64,000 nt of DNA from Flavobacteriaceae bacterium MAR_2010_188 (GTDB lineage: Bacteria > Bacteroidota > Bacteroidia > Flavobacteriales > Flavobacteriaceae). A model generated the notes under the pieces. The model was not told the DNA's origin. It did no database searches and saw only the letters and a program-made list of their open reading frames with translations. Positions 53,384-62,066 of this stretch are shown piece after piece. Where the stretch lies: positions 248,001 to 312,000 of the forward strand of contig LT629302.1 in assembly GCA_900104375.1 (NCBI GenBank), written 5' to 3'. The stretch's first letter is position 1; the number at the start of each line of letters is the position of its first letter. Both the position numbers and the translations under genes were made by a program.

Positions 53384-53835
53384 GGTCTTTTCTCTTTTTC
53401 CTGTCTTCTGCGCTTAAATTCTTCAATCATTTTACGATTAAAATCATCTTCTGCTTTTCTTAACAGTACAATCTTTTTCGCCGGAATAATTTTTTGTAAA
53501 TCTTTTACAAATTTAGATTTAAGCGAATATTTCTGATCTTCAATAGAAGTCATTTCCTCCAATAAATCTTTTGCCTGTTTTTCGCTGAGATTCTTTAAAT
53601 CTGATGATTTTCTTTTTCGGTGGGATTCTTTTCTAAACTCATTATAGGAAGACTCGAACTCATTATAAATCGGCCAAAACTTTTCAGCTTCAGCGGTCGT
53701 TAAATCCAAACGCTCGGTGATAAAGGCTATTTTAAGTTCTTTAATCTGTTCGTGTCTTTCTTCACGAGACATTTCTTGGGCAGACATTGTAAATGTCAGA
53801 AATGAAACGATGAATGTATAAATTGTATTTTTCAT
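53380..53835 (-). CDS. Periplasmic sensor of the ECF sigma operon (CpxP/Spy-like)
   Basis: A 151-residue secreted helical protein (signal peptide ending FTMSAQ). It has the LTXXQ-like pattern LKIAFITERLDLTTAEAEKF and WPIYNEFESSYNEFRKESHR, then a Lys/Glu/Arg-rich coiled tail. This family is annotated as a sensor of ECF-type sigma factors or periplasmic heavy-metal sensor. It is the third gene of the sigma / anti-sigma / sensor operon, 11 bases behind the membrane protein. A role in reporting envelope stress is an inference from context. Confidence 0.85.
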   Translation of the reverse strand: MKNTIYTFIVSFLTFTMSAQEMSREERHEQIKELKIAFITERLDLTTAEAEKFWPIYNEFESSYNEFRKESHRKRKSSDLKNLSEKQAKDLLEEMTSIEDQKYSLKSKFVKDLQKIIPAKKIVLLRKAEDDFNRKMIEEFKRRRQEKEKRP

Positions 53836-53846
53836 TTTAAGTAGAT

Positions 53847-54356
53847 TTAGTCTTGGTACAAATCATTTAAAGTAGCGTTCTCTAATAAATAATCCTCTAA
53901 GGCCGATTCTGAAAGATCAGAACCTGTAACCTCATAAAGCTCGATAGAATTCAATTCAAGGAATTGAGCCATCTCATAGGTATTAATGTCCTCTTCGGAG
54001 ATATACTTCTCTATGCTCGCGGTTTCCAAATCATCAAAATCCAGAGGATTTCCTTTCAGAAAAACCAAAGAAATCATTAAAGCCAGAGTAGCCGCGATTC
54101 CTGAAATCATGGCAACGTTTTTCCAATTAAAAAGAGAAATGACCTTGGTTGATTTTTGCGATTTGGCGGCACTAATAATTTGTGCATCAAGATTTTCAAA
54201 ATAATTATCGGGAACAACAAAACCACTATTTTTTGAAACCGGGGCCGATTTCTCAAAATTAATCTTTGCGAAAATTTCAGCATCTAGCTCCTGAAAATAG
54301 TTATCAGGCACTTTAAAAGGCTTCTTCGCATTATTTGGAATCTTATTACTGTCCAT
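53847..54356 (-). CDS. Probable membrane anti-sigma-like protein with VPDNYF repeats
   Basis: A 169-residue protein. The cytoplasmic N-terminus has two copies of a short motif: KVPDNYFQELDAEIFAKI (about 19-36) and VVPDNYFENLDAQIISAA (about 49-66). A transmembrane helix lies near 80-100 (NVAMISGIAATLALMISLVF) and an acidic periplasmic tail follows (ISEEDINTYEMAQFLEL). Its place between the ECF sigma gene and the periplasmic sensor gene suggests that it is the anti-sigma factor, with the repeated motif contacting sigma. It has no zinc-binding anti-sigma signature. Confidence 0.75.
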   Translation of the reverse strand: MDSNKIPNNAKKPFKVPDNYFQELDAEIFAKINFEKSAPVSKNSGFVVPDNYFENLDAQIISAAKSQKSTKVISLFNWKNVAMISGIAATLALMISLVFLKGNPLDFDDLETASIEKYISEEDINTYEMAQFLELNSIELYEVTGSDLSESALEDYLLENATLNDLYQD

Positions 54357-54389
54357 CGCTATGATATGACTATTAATTTGTTAAAAGGT

Positions 54390-54932
54390 TTAATTATCTT
54401 TTAAATAGCTTTCAATTTTTTTGCTTGCCAAATGGAAGGAAGCCTTTAGCGCACCTTCACTCGTCTCTAATATTTCTGACATTTCGCTGTATTTTATTTC
54501 CTCGAAATAGCGCATGTTAAAAACAGTTTGCTGTTTAGGTGGAAGTGTTGCAATAGCCTTTTGTAATTTGATCTCAATTTCATCTCCTTCAAAATAAGGA
54601 TCTGCTTTTAGGTTATTGATTGCCGTATCTTGTATTTCTTCATTAGACATTAGCATACGCTTCGATTCTTTTTTCAAAAAAGTTAGAGATTCGTTTGTAG
54701 CAATTCGGTACATCCAAGAGTATAATTTGCTGTCTCCCTTAAAACCTTCAATATTTTTATAAATCTTTATGAAGGTATTCTGGAGCACATCATCGGTGTC
54801 TTCATGAGACTTTATAATATGACGGATATGCCAATACAATCTCTGCTTGTAAATTTTAAGCAATTCCTCAAATGCTTCATCCTTAAAACGTTGTGATTTA
54901 AGCCGACCTATAAGTTCAATCTCGCTCTCCAA
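54390..54932 (-). CDS. ECF-type RNA polymerase sigma factor
   Basis: A 180-residue ECF sigma factor with region 2 (FEELLKIYKQRLYWHIRHII, HEDTDDVLQNTFIKIYKNIE, SKLYSWMYRIATNESLTFL) and region 4 (LPPKQQTVFNMRYFEEIKYS, ETSEGALKASFHLASKKI). It differs from the factor at 9381 and has a different kind of partner. It is the first gene of a three-gene operon with a membrane protein and a Spy-like sensor. The promoter lies in 54933-55121, but I cannot place it exactly. Confidence 0.95.
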   Translation of the reverse strand: MESEIELIGRLKSQRFKDEAFEELLKIYKQRLYWHIRHIIKSHEDTDDVLQNTFIKIYKNIEGFKGDSKLYSWMYRIATNESLTFLKKESKRMLMSNEEIQDTAINNLKADPYFEGDEIEIKLQKAIATLPPKQQTVFNMRYFEEIKYSEMSEILETSEGALKASFHLASKKIESYLKDN

Positions 54933-55121
54933 AGATTAGATTTGTTATTTGACGATTTAAAGTTATCAAAGTTTAATGGATTTTTTTTAAATTTTAAATA
55001 AATCATAATAATCTGATAATCAATTATATAAAGCTTAAAACATCGATAAAGTGATATATTAATACGACAAAATGCATATTTTTATTGCACAGCTTAAATA
55101 TTTGTTCTATGTTTACGTCAG

Positions 55122-55201
55122 CCTAACCTACTGTATACTACTAGTCTCCCCAAATCTAGTGGTATGCAAGAAAAGGATGTAACGACTGTTGCATCCTTTT
55201 T
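55122..55201 (+). ncRNA. Candidate two-hairpin small RNA
   Basis: No gene lies on the + strand here. A 12-bp hairpin (55133-55144 with 55156-55167, two G-U pairs) exposes the C-rich loop TCTCCCCAAAT. A second 13-bp stem AAAAGGATGTAAC / GTTGCATCCTTTT with a GACT loop (55171-55200) and trailing T's is a rho-independent terminator in + orientation. Upstream, TTG at 55085-55087 and TATGTTTA at 55108-55115, 20 bases apart, form a near-consensus promoter. The alternative is that the second hairpin merely ends the ABC transporter transcript on the minus strand. Confidence 0.4.
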
Positions 55202-55263
55202 GATTTTAATAAAAGTCCGTAAGTGTTTCTTAAAATTCCTTTAGTTGAAGAACATATTTGTAA

Positions 55264-57090
55264 TTAATCAAAACTCTGCATGTCGACGAGTTTCTTATAC
55301 ATTCCATTTTTAGCTAACAATTCAGAATGAGATCCTTGCTCAACAATTTGTCCCTTCTGTAAAACAACAATAAGATTAGCATTTTGTATGGTAGAAAGAC
55401 GATGAGCGATAACAACCGAAGTTCTATTTTTCATCATATTTTCTAAAGCCTGTTGCACCAATCTTTCACTTTCGGTATCTAATGCAGAGGTGGCTTCGTC
55501 TAAAATCATTATCGGAGGATTTTTAAGTACCGCCCTCGCAATACTTAAACGTTGCTTCTGTCCTCCAGATAATTTGTTGCCCGAATCACCAATATTGGTA
55601 TCGATACCGTTTGGCAAATCCTTTACGAATTCCCAAGCGTTAGCAACTTCTAAGGCCTCTAAAATCTCTTGGTCGGTCGCATCTGGTTTACCCAAAAGAA
55701 GATTGTTCTTTATAGAATCATTAAATAAGATTGAATCTTGGGTGACCAAGCCCATTAACTGCCGCAGCGATTTATTGGTGATTGTTCTAATGTCTACCCC
55801 ATCTATTTCTATAGCGCCATCGTTGACATCATAAAAACGGGTAAGTAAGTTTGCGATGGTACTTTTGCCGCTTCCCGATTGACCCACCAATGCAACACTT
55901 TTGCCTTTTTGGACAGTTAAGTTGAAGTCTTTAAGAACCAATTCATCGTCATACTTAAAATTGAGATTCTTTAATCTTAATTCTGAATTGAAGCCCTCTT
56001 TTACAATCGCATCGGGCTTATCATCTAAATCCGATTCGGTATTCAGTACCTCCAAAACCCGGTCTGCTGCGGCATTACCGGCTTTTACCTGATAACTTGC
56101 CTTGCTTATCGCTTTCGCTGGAGTAAGAATTTGATAGGCAAGTGCCATATAACCTATAAAAGCACCACCAGATAAAGTATTATCAACTAAAACCATGGTG
56201 CCACCGTACCACAACAGAGTGGCAATTGTAATAATTCCCAAGAGTTCGCTCATCGGCGAGGCCAGGTTTTGCCGGTTCATCAAAACATTAGAAAATCCAA
56301 ATAAACGTTTAGTTGAATCTTGAAACCTTTTATTGAAACTTCCTTCTGCATTAAAACTTTTGATGACTTTTAATCCACCTAATGTTTCTTCTAAAGTTGA
56401 AAGAAATACGCCTTGTTCACTTTGAACACGACTAGATTTCTTCTTAAGCGTTTTACCAATCCTTGAAATAATAAAACCAGATAGTGGAATAAAGATGAAA
56501 ACAAAAACTGTAAGTTTAACTGAAATCAAGAACATAAAAATGATTGCAAATAGAATCGTAAGAGGTTCTTTTACGATGAGTTCTAAAACTGCCAATAACG
56601 AGTTTTTAACCTCATTTACATCTCCAGAAATCCGGGCGATGATATCACCTTTTTTCTGTTCGGAATAATAGGAAATTGGCAGGGTTGTAACTTTTTCGTA
56701 AATAGAATTACGAAGGTCCATAAGAACGCCATTCCTAAGAAAAGTGATAAAATAAAGTGCGAGGTAATTAAAGAGATTCTTCAGCAAGAATAAAGATATA
56801 ATCAGAATGATCATATAAAGAAGAGAACGCTGAGGTCCGTGCACTTCATTGGTAGTTGTGATTATATAATTCATCGAATCTTCTACATAGGTTTTCAATG
56901 AACCAATACCGCTATACTCTGGTTTGGTGGTAACCCTTTCGGATTCACCAAAAAGTACATTGATCATCGGCATTAGGGAAACCATTGCTAATGTGCCAAA
57001 AAGAGCGTAGAACACATTGCAGATAATATTTAAAACGCCATATTTTTTATATGGCGTTATAAATTTTGAGAGCTTCCCTATGTATTCCAT
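55264..57090 (-). CDS. ABC exporter, fused permease/ATPase (MsbA-like)
   Basis: A 608-residue half-transporter. Six membrane helices occupy residues ~20-330. The ATPase domain has Walker A ALVGQSGSGKST, the signature NKLSGGQKQRLSIARA, Walker B PIMILDEATSALD and the H-loop VIAHRLSTI. It works as a homodimer and exports lipids, drugs or peptides; MsbA-type lipid flipping is one option, not proven. Its ATG touches the stop of the phosphosugar mutase gene with no gap, so the two are cotranscribed. Confidence 0.94.
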   Translation of the reverse strand: MEYIGKLSKFITPYKKYGVLNIICNVFYALFGTLAMVSLMPMINVLFGESERVTTKPEYSGIGSLKTYVEDSMNYIITTTNEVHGPQRSLLYMIILIISLFLLKNLFNYLALYFITFLRNGVLMDLRNSIYEKVTTLPISYYSEQKKGDIIARISGDVNEVKNSLLAVLELIVKEPLTILFAIIFMFLISVKLTVFVFIFIPLSGFIISRIGKTLKKKSSRVQSEQGVFLSTLEETLGGLKVIKSFNAEGSFNKRFQDSTKRLFGFSNVLMNRQNLASPMSELLGIITIATLLWYGGTMVLVDNTLSGGAFIGYMALAYQILTPAKAISKASYQVKAGNAAADRVLEVLNTESDLDDKPDAIVKEGFNSELRLKNLNFKYDDELVLKDFNLTVQKGKSVALVGQSGSGKSTIANLLTRFYDVNDGAIEIDGVDIRTITNKSLRQLMGLVTQDSILFNDSIKNNLLLGKPDATDQEILEALEVANAWEFVKDLPNGIDTNIGDSGNKLSGGQKQRLSIARAVLKNPPIMILDEATSALDTESERLVQQALENMMKNRTSVVIAHRLSTIQNANLIVVLQKGQIVEQGSHSELLAKNGMYKKLVDMQSFD

Positions 57091-58821
57091 TTAATTGAGT
57101 TGTAAATCTTCCAGAATACCATTAATGCGCGTTTCTAATTTATCATTGACGCTTTCGTAATTTTCGATGCTTTCTAAATCGTCATTTACGCTGATATAAA
57201 ATTTAATTTTTGGCTCGGTACCACTAGGTCTTAAGGCAATTTTACTTCCATCTTCGGTGTAGTAAATCAACACGTTCGACTTTGGAATGTCGATAAGAGT
57301 CGTCTTTACTTGCGACAGATCATGAGATGAAGAAAGTTGATAATCTTCAATTTTAACGACTTTAGAACCATTCACTTTGGTTAAAGGATTTTCTCTAGCA
57401 TCGACCATCATCTGTTTTATTTCTTCAGCGCCTTCAATACCTCTTTTGGTAAGTGAAACCAGTTTTTCTTTATAAAGACCGTGAGATACATAAAGCTTCA
57501 TAAGTTCATTATAGAAAGAACTGCCTTCATTTTTAGCCTGGGCTGCAATTTCGCACGCGAGTAGGGTAGAGGTAACCGCATCTTTGTCCCGAACAAAATC
57601 CCCGACCATATATCCAAAACTTTCTTCACCGCCACCAACAAAATCCATGTCTTGGTGGTCGTTTATCATCTTGGCAATCCATTTAAATCCGGTAAGACCA
57701 ATCTTATATTCTACATTATAAGCATCAGCAAGGTTTTGCATCATAGGAGTAGAAACGATGGTGGAAGCAATGAATTCGTTTCCTTTTAACTTATCTAGAT
57801 TTTTCCAGTTCTTCAAAAGGAAATCCGTCATGACCAACATCGTCTGGTTTCCGTTTAATAGAACCAATTCACCTTCATAATTTCTTACTGCAATCCCTAA
57901 ACGATCACTATCTGGATCCGTCCCGATTACAATATCACCGTTATTGTCTTCTGCCAGTTTCATTGCCATTTTTAAGGCTTCAGGTTCTTCTGGATTAGGA
58001 GATTTTACGGTTGGGAAATTCCCATTTGGTTCTGCCTGCTCCTCAACTATAAAAACATTGGTATATCCTGCGCGCTTAAGGGTTTCAGGAATTGTGGTTA
58101 TTGAAGTCCCGTGAAGTGAGGTAAAGATTATATTAAGATTGTTCTTGGCCTCGGTAGAAGTTTCAAAACTTCCGTTCGCGACTGAAGCGTCGATAAATGC
58201 GTCATCAACTTCTTTTCCTATGAATTCAATTAAATCTTCATTGGCTTCAAATTTAATTTCAGAATATTGGGTTTTGTTAATTTGGTTTATGATTTCTGAA
58301 TCCTGAGGCGGAACCAATTGGCCGCCATCTTGCCAATAAACTTTATACCCGTTATACTCTGGTGGATTATGAGACGCGGTTAAAACAATTCCGCAGTGAC
58401 ATGCTAAATGCTTAACGGCAAAGGAAAGTTCTGGCGTGGTGCGAAGATCTTCAAACAAAAAAACTTTTATTCCGTTCGCTGAAAATACATCTGCAACGAC
58501 CTTGGCCAAGGATTTACTGTTATTTCTGCAATCGAAGGCAATCACCACCTTCAATTGTTTATCCTTAAAACTATGTTTTAGATAATCACTTATTCCTTGA
58601 GTATTTTTCCCAAGTGTGTATTTATTGATACGATTGGTGCCAACTCCCATAATTCCGCGCATTCCGCCTGTACCAAAATCTAAATCCTTATAAAAGCTTT
58701 CTTCCAAATCCTTTGGATTATCAGCGATTAAATTTTTTATGTCTTGCTGGGTCTTATCGTCGAAAGTTGGGGTTAACCAAGCATTCATCTTTTCCTTGAT
58801 TTCAGGTTTTATATAAATCAT
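57091..58821 (-). CDS. Phospho-sugar mutase (phosphoglucomutase/phosphomannomutase)
   Basis: A 576-residue alpha-D-phosphohexomutase converting hexose-1- and 6-phosphates. The phosphoserine loop is [20 protein letters not shown] (Ser about 147), the metal-binding loop is [14 protein letters not shown], the sugar loop [14 protein letters not shown] and the phosphate-binding C-terminal loop [12 protein letters not shown]. Length and N-terminal [17 protein letters not shown] fit the PGM2-like subgroup of Bacteroidota. It supplies sugar phosphates for polysaccharide and possibly trehalose synthesis. The ABC exporter follows with zero spacing. Confidence 0.95.
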   Translation of the reverse strand: MIYIKPEIKEKMNAWLTPTFDDKTQQDIKNLIADNPKDLEESFYKDLDFGTGGMRGIMGVGTNRINKYTLGKNTQGISDYLKHSFKDKQLKVVIAFDCRNNSKSLAKVVADVFSANGIKVFLFEDLRTTPELSFAVKHLACHCGIVLTASHNPPEYNGYKVYWQDGGQLVPPQDSEIINQINKTQYSEIKFEANEDLIEFIGKEVDDAFIDASVANGSFETSTEAKNNLNIIFTSLHGTSITTIPETLKRAGYTNVFIVEEQAEPNGNFPTVKSPNPEEPEALKMAMKLAEDNNGDIVIGTDPDSDRLGIAVRNYEGELVLLNGNQTMLVMTDFLLKNWKNLDKLKGNEFIASTIVSTPMMQNLADAYNVEYKIGLTGFKWIAKMINDHQDMDFVGGGEESFGYMVGDFVRDKDAVTSTLLACEIAAQAKNEGSSFYNELMKLYVSHGLYKEKLVSLTKRGIEGAEEIKQMMVDARENPLTKVNGSKVVKIEDYQLSSSHDLSQVKTTLIDIPKSNVLIYYTEDGSKIALRPSGTEPKIKFYISVNDDLESIENYESVNDKLETRINGILEDLQLN

Positions 58822-58901
58822 GTATTAAGTGTCTATTTTGCTGCAAAAATACGCATTTAAGAAAATCAGAAAGTTTAATGTAAGGTTAATTTGGAAAATC
58901 C

Positions 58902-59849
58902 TTACAGATTAACGAGTTCCTTAATGTTGTAACGCTGTCTGTTATCCCTGCTTCTAAGAATGAGTTCGCCTAGGAAACCAGCAACAAAAAATTGTGAACC
59001 AATAATCATGGTCGCTAGTGCAATATAGAATTGAGGTCTTTGAGTAATAAGCCTTCCGTATGGATTTAAAAACAGTTTATCTATTCCCAAGTAAAGTGCA
59101 AATCCGAAACCGATTATAAACATAATGACACCCAACGCACCGAATAAATGCATGGGTCGTCTAGCAAATCGGGATATAAACCAAATGGTGAGAAGATCTA
59201 AGAAGCCATGGATAAATCGATTCATCCCAAATTTGGTCTCGCCATACTTGCGTTTTTGGTGCTCCACCACTTTCTCGCCAATAGATGTGTAACCGGCATT
59301 TTTTGCGAGTACGGGAATATAGCGATGCATTTCACCATGAACGTCAATATGTTTTACCACATTGATGTCATAAGCTTTTAAACCACAGTTGAAATCGTGA
59401 AGATAAATACCAGAAGTTTTTCTGGCAGCCCAATTAAAAAGTTTTGATGGCAGATTTTTGGAAATGACTGAATCATGACGCTTTTTTTTCCAACCAGATA
59501 CAAGATCAAAGCCATCTTTTTTAATCATCTGGTAAAGCTCAGGTATTTCGTTTGGATTATCTTGAAGGTCGGCGTCCATGGTAATTACCACATCACCTTG
59601 GGCTTGGTTGAAGCCTGCATGTAGCGCTTGGGATTTACCGAAATTCTTTAAAAATCGAATACCTTTTACCTCAGGATTTTTAGCGGAAATTTGGGTAATG
59701 GTTTCCCATGATCCATCGGTACTGCCATCGTCAATAAAAATGACTTCATAAGAAAAACGATTGGATTGCATAATGGATGCGATCCAATCGTAAAGTTCAT
59801 TTAGTGAGTCTTGTTCGTTAAGTAAGGGTATAACGATGGATATATCCAT
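58902..59849 (-). CDS. GT2-family glycosyltransferase with two membrane helices
   Basis: A 315-residue inner-membrane glycosyltransferase of the DPM1/ArnC/GtrB class. GT-A motifs: SIVIPLLNEQDSLNELYDWI, VIFIDDGSTDGSW, FGKSQALHAGFNQAQGDVVI and the metal site TMDADLQDNPNEI. Two C-terminal transmembrane helices lie near 235-255 and 272-300. It likely moves a sugar from a nucleotide donor to a polyprenyl phosphate. It starts 4 bases after the DUF4199 gene, so they are translationally close. Confidence 0.93.
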   Translation of the reverse strand: MDISIVIPLLNEQDSLNELYDWIASIMQSNRFSYEVIFIDDGSTDGSWETITQISAKNPEVKGIRFLKNFGKSQALHAGFNQAQGDVVITMDADLQDNPNEIPELYQMIKKDGFDLVSGWKKKRHDSVISKNLPSKLFNWAARKTSGIYLHDFNCGLKAYDINVVKHIDVHGEMHRYIPVLAKNAGYTSIGEKVVEHQKRKYGETKFGMNRFIHGFLDLLTIWFISRFARRPMHLFGALGVIMFIIGFGFALYLGIDKLFLNPYGRLITQRPQFYIALATMIIGSQFFVAGFLGELILRSRDNRQRYNIKELVNL

Positions 59850-59853
59850 AAAT

Positions 59854-60372
59854 TTATTTGTCGTTCTTCATAATTAGACCAGCAATCAGGGAAACAACAA
59901 AACCGATGAAAAGGGTATAGACCATTGCAATAATAGAAACTGCAATCGGGCTAGAAAAAATACCCATCATCTGAGCTGCTTTATCCATTTGATCTTGAGT
60001 CATATCCGGATTTTGTTCAATCATCGCTTGTCTTTGCACATCCTGCATCTGACTCATATAATCAGGTTCTATAATGTACATAAATATCAAAGTATAGGCG
60101 ATACTTATCAAAGCACCGATTAAAGCGATACCCAATCCTGTTTTTAGTGCTTGTGAAAGCGACAAAATGTTACCGTTAAGTTTCTTGAATTTTGAGATTC
60201 CTAGAGATATCACGACAATAATGATTGCGACACCAATTAGACCACTAACCCAATTCTGTTCCATGTGCATGTTTAGCACATACAAAATGACGCTAAGAAA
60301 CACGCTGGCAATCCCCAGAATAGTTCCGTAGTGAATGGCTGTTTGTTTAGTGGTGATAGGTTGGTTTTCCAT
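59854..60372 (-). CDS. DUF4199 membrane protein
   Basis: A 172-residue protein with four hydrophobic helices (TILGIASVFLSVILYVLNM, GLIGVAIIIVVISLGI, GLGIALIGALISIAYTLIFM, VSIIAMVYTLFIGFVVSLIA) and a Met/Gln-rich loop between helices 3 and 4 (YMSQMQDVQRQAMIEQNPDM). The pattern is that of DUF4199, common in Bacteroidota next to GT2 glycosyltransferases. It precedes the GT2 gene by 4 bases and may form a membrane partner for it. Confidence 0.9.
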   Translation of the reverse strand: MENQPITTKQTAIHYGTILGIASVFLSVILYVLNMHMEQNWVSGLIGVAIIIVVISLGISKFKKLNGNILSLSQALKTGLGIALIGALISIAYTLIFMYIIEPDYMSQMQDVQRQAMIEQNPDMTQDQMDKAAQMMGIFSSPIAVSIIAMVYTLFIGFVVSLIAGLIMKNDK

Positions 60373-60463
60373 AATTTTATAGATCTTTTAGTTTATAAAA
60401 GATAAGTAAACAAATATAGGAAAACGTTACAAACCATTCTTGAAATAAAAATTGGCAAATCTG

Positions 60464-60493
60464 TTGTAGAAAAATAAAAAATGGTTAAATTTG
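60464..60493 (+). promoter_or_regulatory. Consensus Bacteroidota promoter of the L31 gene
   Basis: TTG at 60464-60466, 19 bases, then TAAATTTG at 60486-60493, an exact TTG-N19-TAnnTTTG promoter, 37 bases before the ATG. It is the clearest promoter in the window. Confidence 0.8.
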
Positions 60494-60530
60494 CACCTCA
60501 AAAATTGTCAAGAATATAAATCGTTTTACG

Positions 60531-60782
60531 ATGAAAAAAGGTATACATCCAGAAAATTACAGAATAGTAGCATTTAAAGATATGTCTAATGAAGACGTGT
60601 TTTTAACCAAATCTACTGCCGATACATCAGAAACTCTAGAAGTAGAAGGTGTTGAATATCCGTTGATTAAAATGGAAATTTCAAGAACTTCTCACCCATT
60701 TTACACTGGGAAGTCTAAATTGATTGATACAGCTGGTCGTATCGATAAGTTCAAAAGCAAATACGCTAAATTCAAGAAATAG
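60531..60782 (+). CDS. rpmE2: Ribosomal protein L31, type B
   Basis: An 83-residue 50S protein: MKKGIHPENYRIVAFKDMSN, EGVEYPLIKMEISRTSHPFY and TGRIDKFKSKYAKFK-type C-terminus. It lacks the zinc-binding Cys residues of type A L31, which marks it as the zinc-independent type B. The gene is alone, has a consensus promoter (60464-60493) and a strong terminator (60804-60837). Confidence 0.97.
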   Translation: MKKGIHPENYRIVAFKDMSNEDVFLTKSTADTSETLEVEGVEYPLIKMEISRTSHPFYTGKSKLIDTAGRIDKFKSKYAKFKK

Positions 60783-60803
60783 ATTTAGCAATCTAAATAT
60801 TCT

Positions 60804-60837
60804 AAAAGCCTTCCTATTTAATTTGAAGGCTTTTTTT
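60804..60837 (+). terminator. Terminator of the L31 gene
   Basis: Stem AAAAGCCTTC / GAAGGCTTTT with an 11-base loop and a run of seven T, 21 bases after the stop. Confidence 0.85.
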
Positions 60838-60885
60838 GTTCCCTTTTATTAAACTATTTTTACAATAGAAAATCCATTCATTCAG

Positions 60886-62061
60886 ATGAATTATATCCTC
60901 TTCGACGGTCCTTTTCGAAATAATCTACTTCCATTTACATTTACTCGCCCGGTTGCCGACATCCGTATTGGTATTCTAACAATCCGCGAAAAATGGGAAC
61001 TTTATCTTAACTCTACGACGACTACCATTACCGAAGATTACTTATCGGATAAATATCCTATGGTAGAGATGGAAAGTAATATACTCATAAATGCATCCGT
61101 TCTTCCCAATGCAGAATTGGTAGAAATGATTCTAGATTTGGGCGAAAATCAGTTGATTTCCAAAGATGAAACCATCATCGCTTTTTACGCTAAGGAAGCA
61201 GACGAAAATATTGAATTAGATAATTTTGAAGCCATCGAATTCAAGAATGAACTACTTCAAATTGAATTTACCTGGGACATATTTTCTAAGAATGGTGAAG
61301 CGATTCAACAAGATTTTGATTTGCTAACCGACGGTAAAAAATCACAGAACATTCCATCTTCCAATAATGTCATTAATTCTAATAATGTTTTTCTTGAAGA
61401 AGGTGCGAGATTAGAATATGTGACCTTAAATGCATCTTCCGGTCCAATTTACATCGGCAAGGATACTGAAATCATGGAAGGATGCTTAATCCGTGGACCT
61501 TTTGCCCTATGTGAAAATTCAGTTGTAAAAATGGGAGCTAAAATTTATGGACCTACCACTATTGGTCCTGGTTCAAAGGTTGGGGGGGAAATCAATAATT
61601 CGGTTCTATTCGCTAATTCTAATAAAGGTCATGAAGGCTTTTTGGGGAATTCGGTTTTAGGCGAGTGGTGCAATCTTGGAGCCGATACCAATACTTCTAA
61701 TTTAAAGAATAATTATGCTGAGGTAAGACTTTGGAATTATGATAGCGAAAGCTTTGCCAAAACCGGACTGCAGTTTTGTGGTCTTATGATGGGTGATCAT
61801 AGCAAATGCAGTATCAATACCATGTTTAATACAGGAACTGTAGTTGGAGTAAATGCTAATATCTTTGGTAGTGGATTTCCGCGGAATTTTATCCCAAGCT
61901 TTAGTTGGGGCGGTAATGCCGGATTTACGACTTATACTACTAACAAAGCTTTTGAAGTGGCTAAAATGGTTATGGGCAGAAGAAATATCGATTTTTCTGA
62001 ACAAGAAGCGAGCATTCTTCAAAGTGTTTTTGATGAAACCAAAAAATTCAGAAGGGATTAG
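60886..62061 (+). CDS. GlmU-family nucleotidyltransferase-like protein
   Basis: A 391-residue protein related to GlmU but lacking the classic GxG(T/S)xMxxxxPK pyrophosphorylase loop. It starts MNYILFDGPFRNNLLPFTFT, RPVADIRIGILTIREKWELY. The C-terminal ~190 residues are a left-handed beta-helix of hexapeptide repeats (GPIYIGKDTEIMEGCLIRGP, GAKIYGPTTIGPGSKVGGEI, GVNANIFGSGFPRNFIPSFS). It is the Bacteroidota family of putative sugar nucleotidyltransferases; the substrate is unknown. Its stop is 5 bases from the convergent gene at 62067. Confidence 0.9.
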   Translation: MNYILFDGPFRNNLLPFTFTRPVADIRIGILTIREKWELYLNSTTTTITEDYLSDKYPMVEMESNILINASVLPNAELVEMILDLGENQLISKDETIIAFYAKEADENIELDNFEAIEFKNELLQIEFTWDIFSKNGEAIQQDFDLLTDGKKSQNIPSSNNVINSNNVFLEEGARLEYVTLNASSGPIYIGKDTEIMEGCLIRGPFALCENSVVKMGAKIYGPTTIGPGSKVGGEINNSVLFANSNKGHEGFLGNSVLGEWCNLGADTNTSNLKNNYAEVRLWNYDSESFAKTGLQFCGLMMGDHSKCSINTMFNTGTVVGVNANIFGSGFPRNFIPSFSWGGNAGFTTYTTNKAFEVAKMVMGRRNIDFSEQEASILQSVFDETKKFRRD

Positions 62062-62066
62062 ACTAA

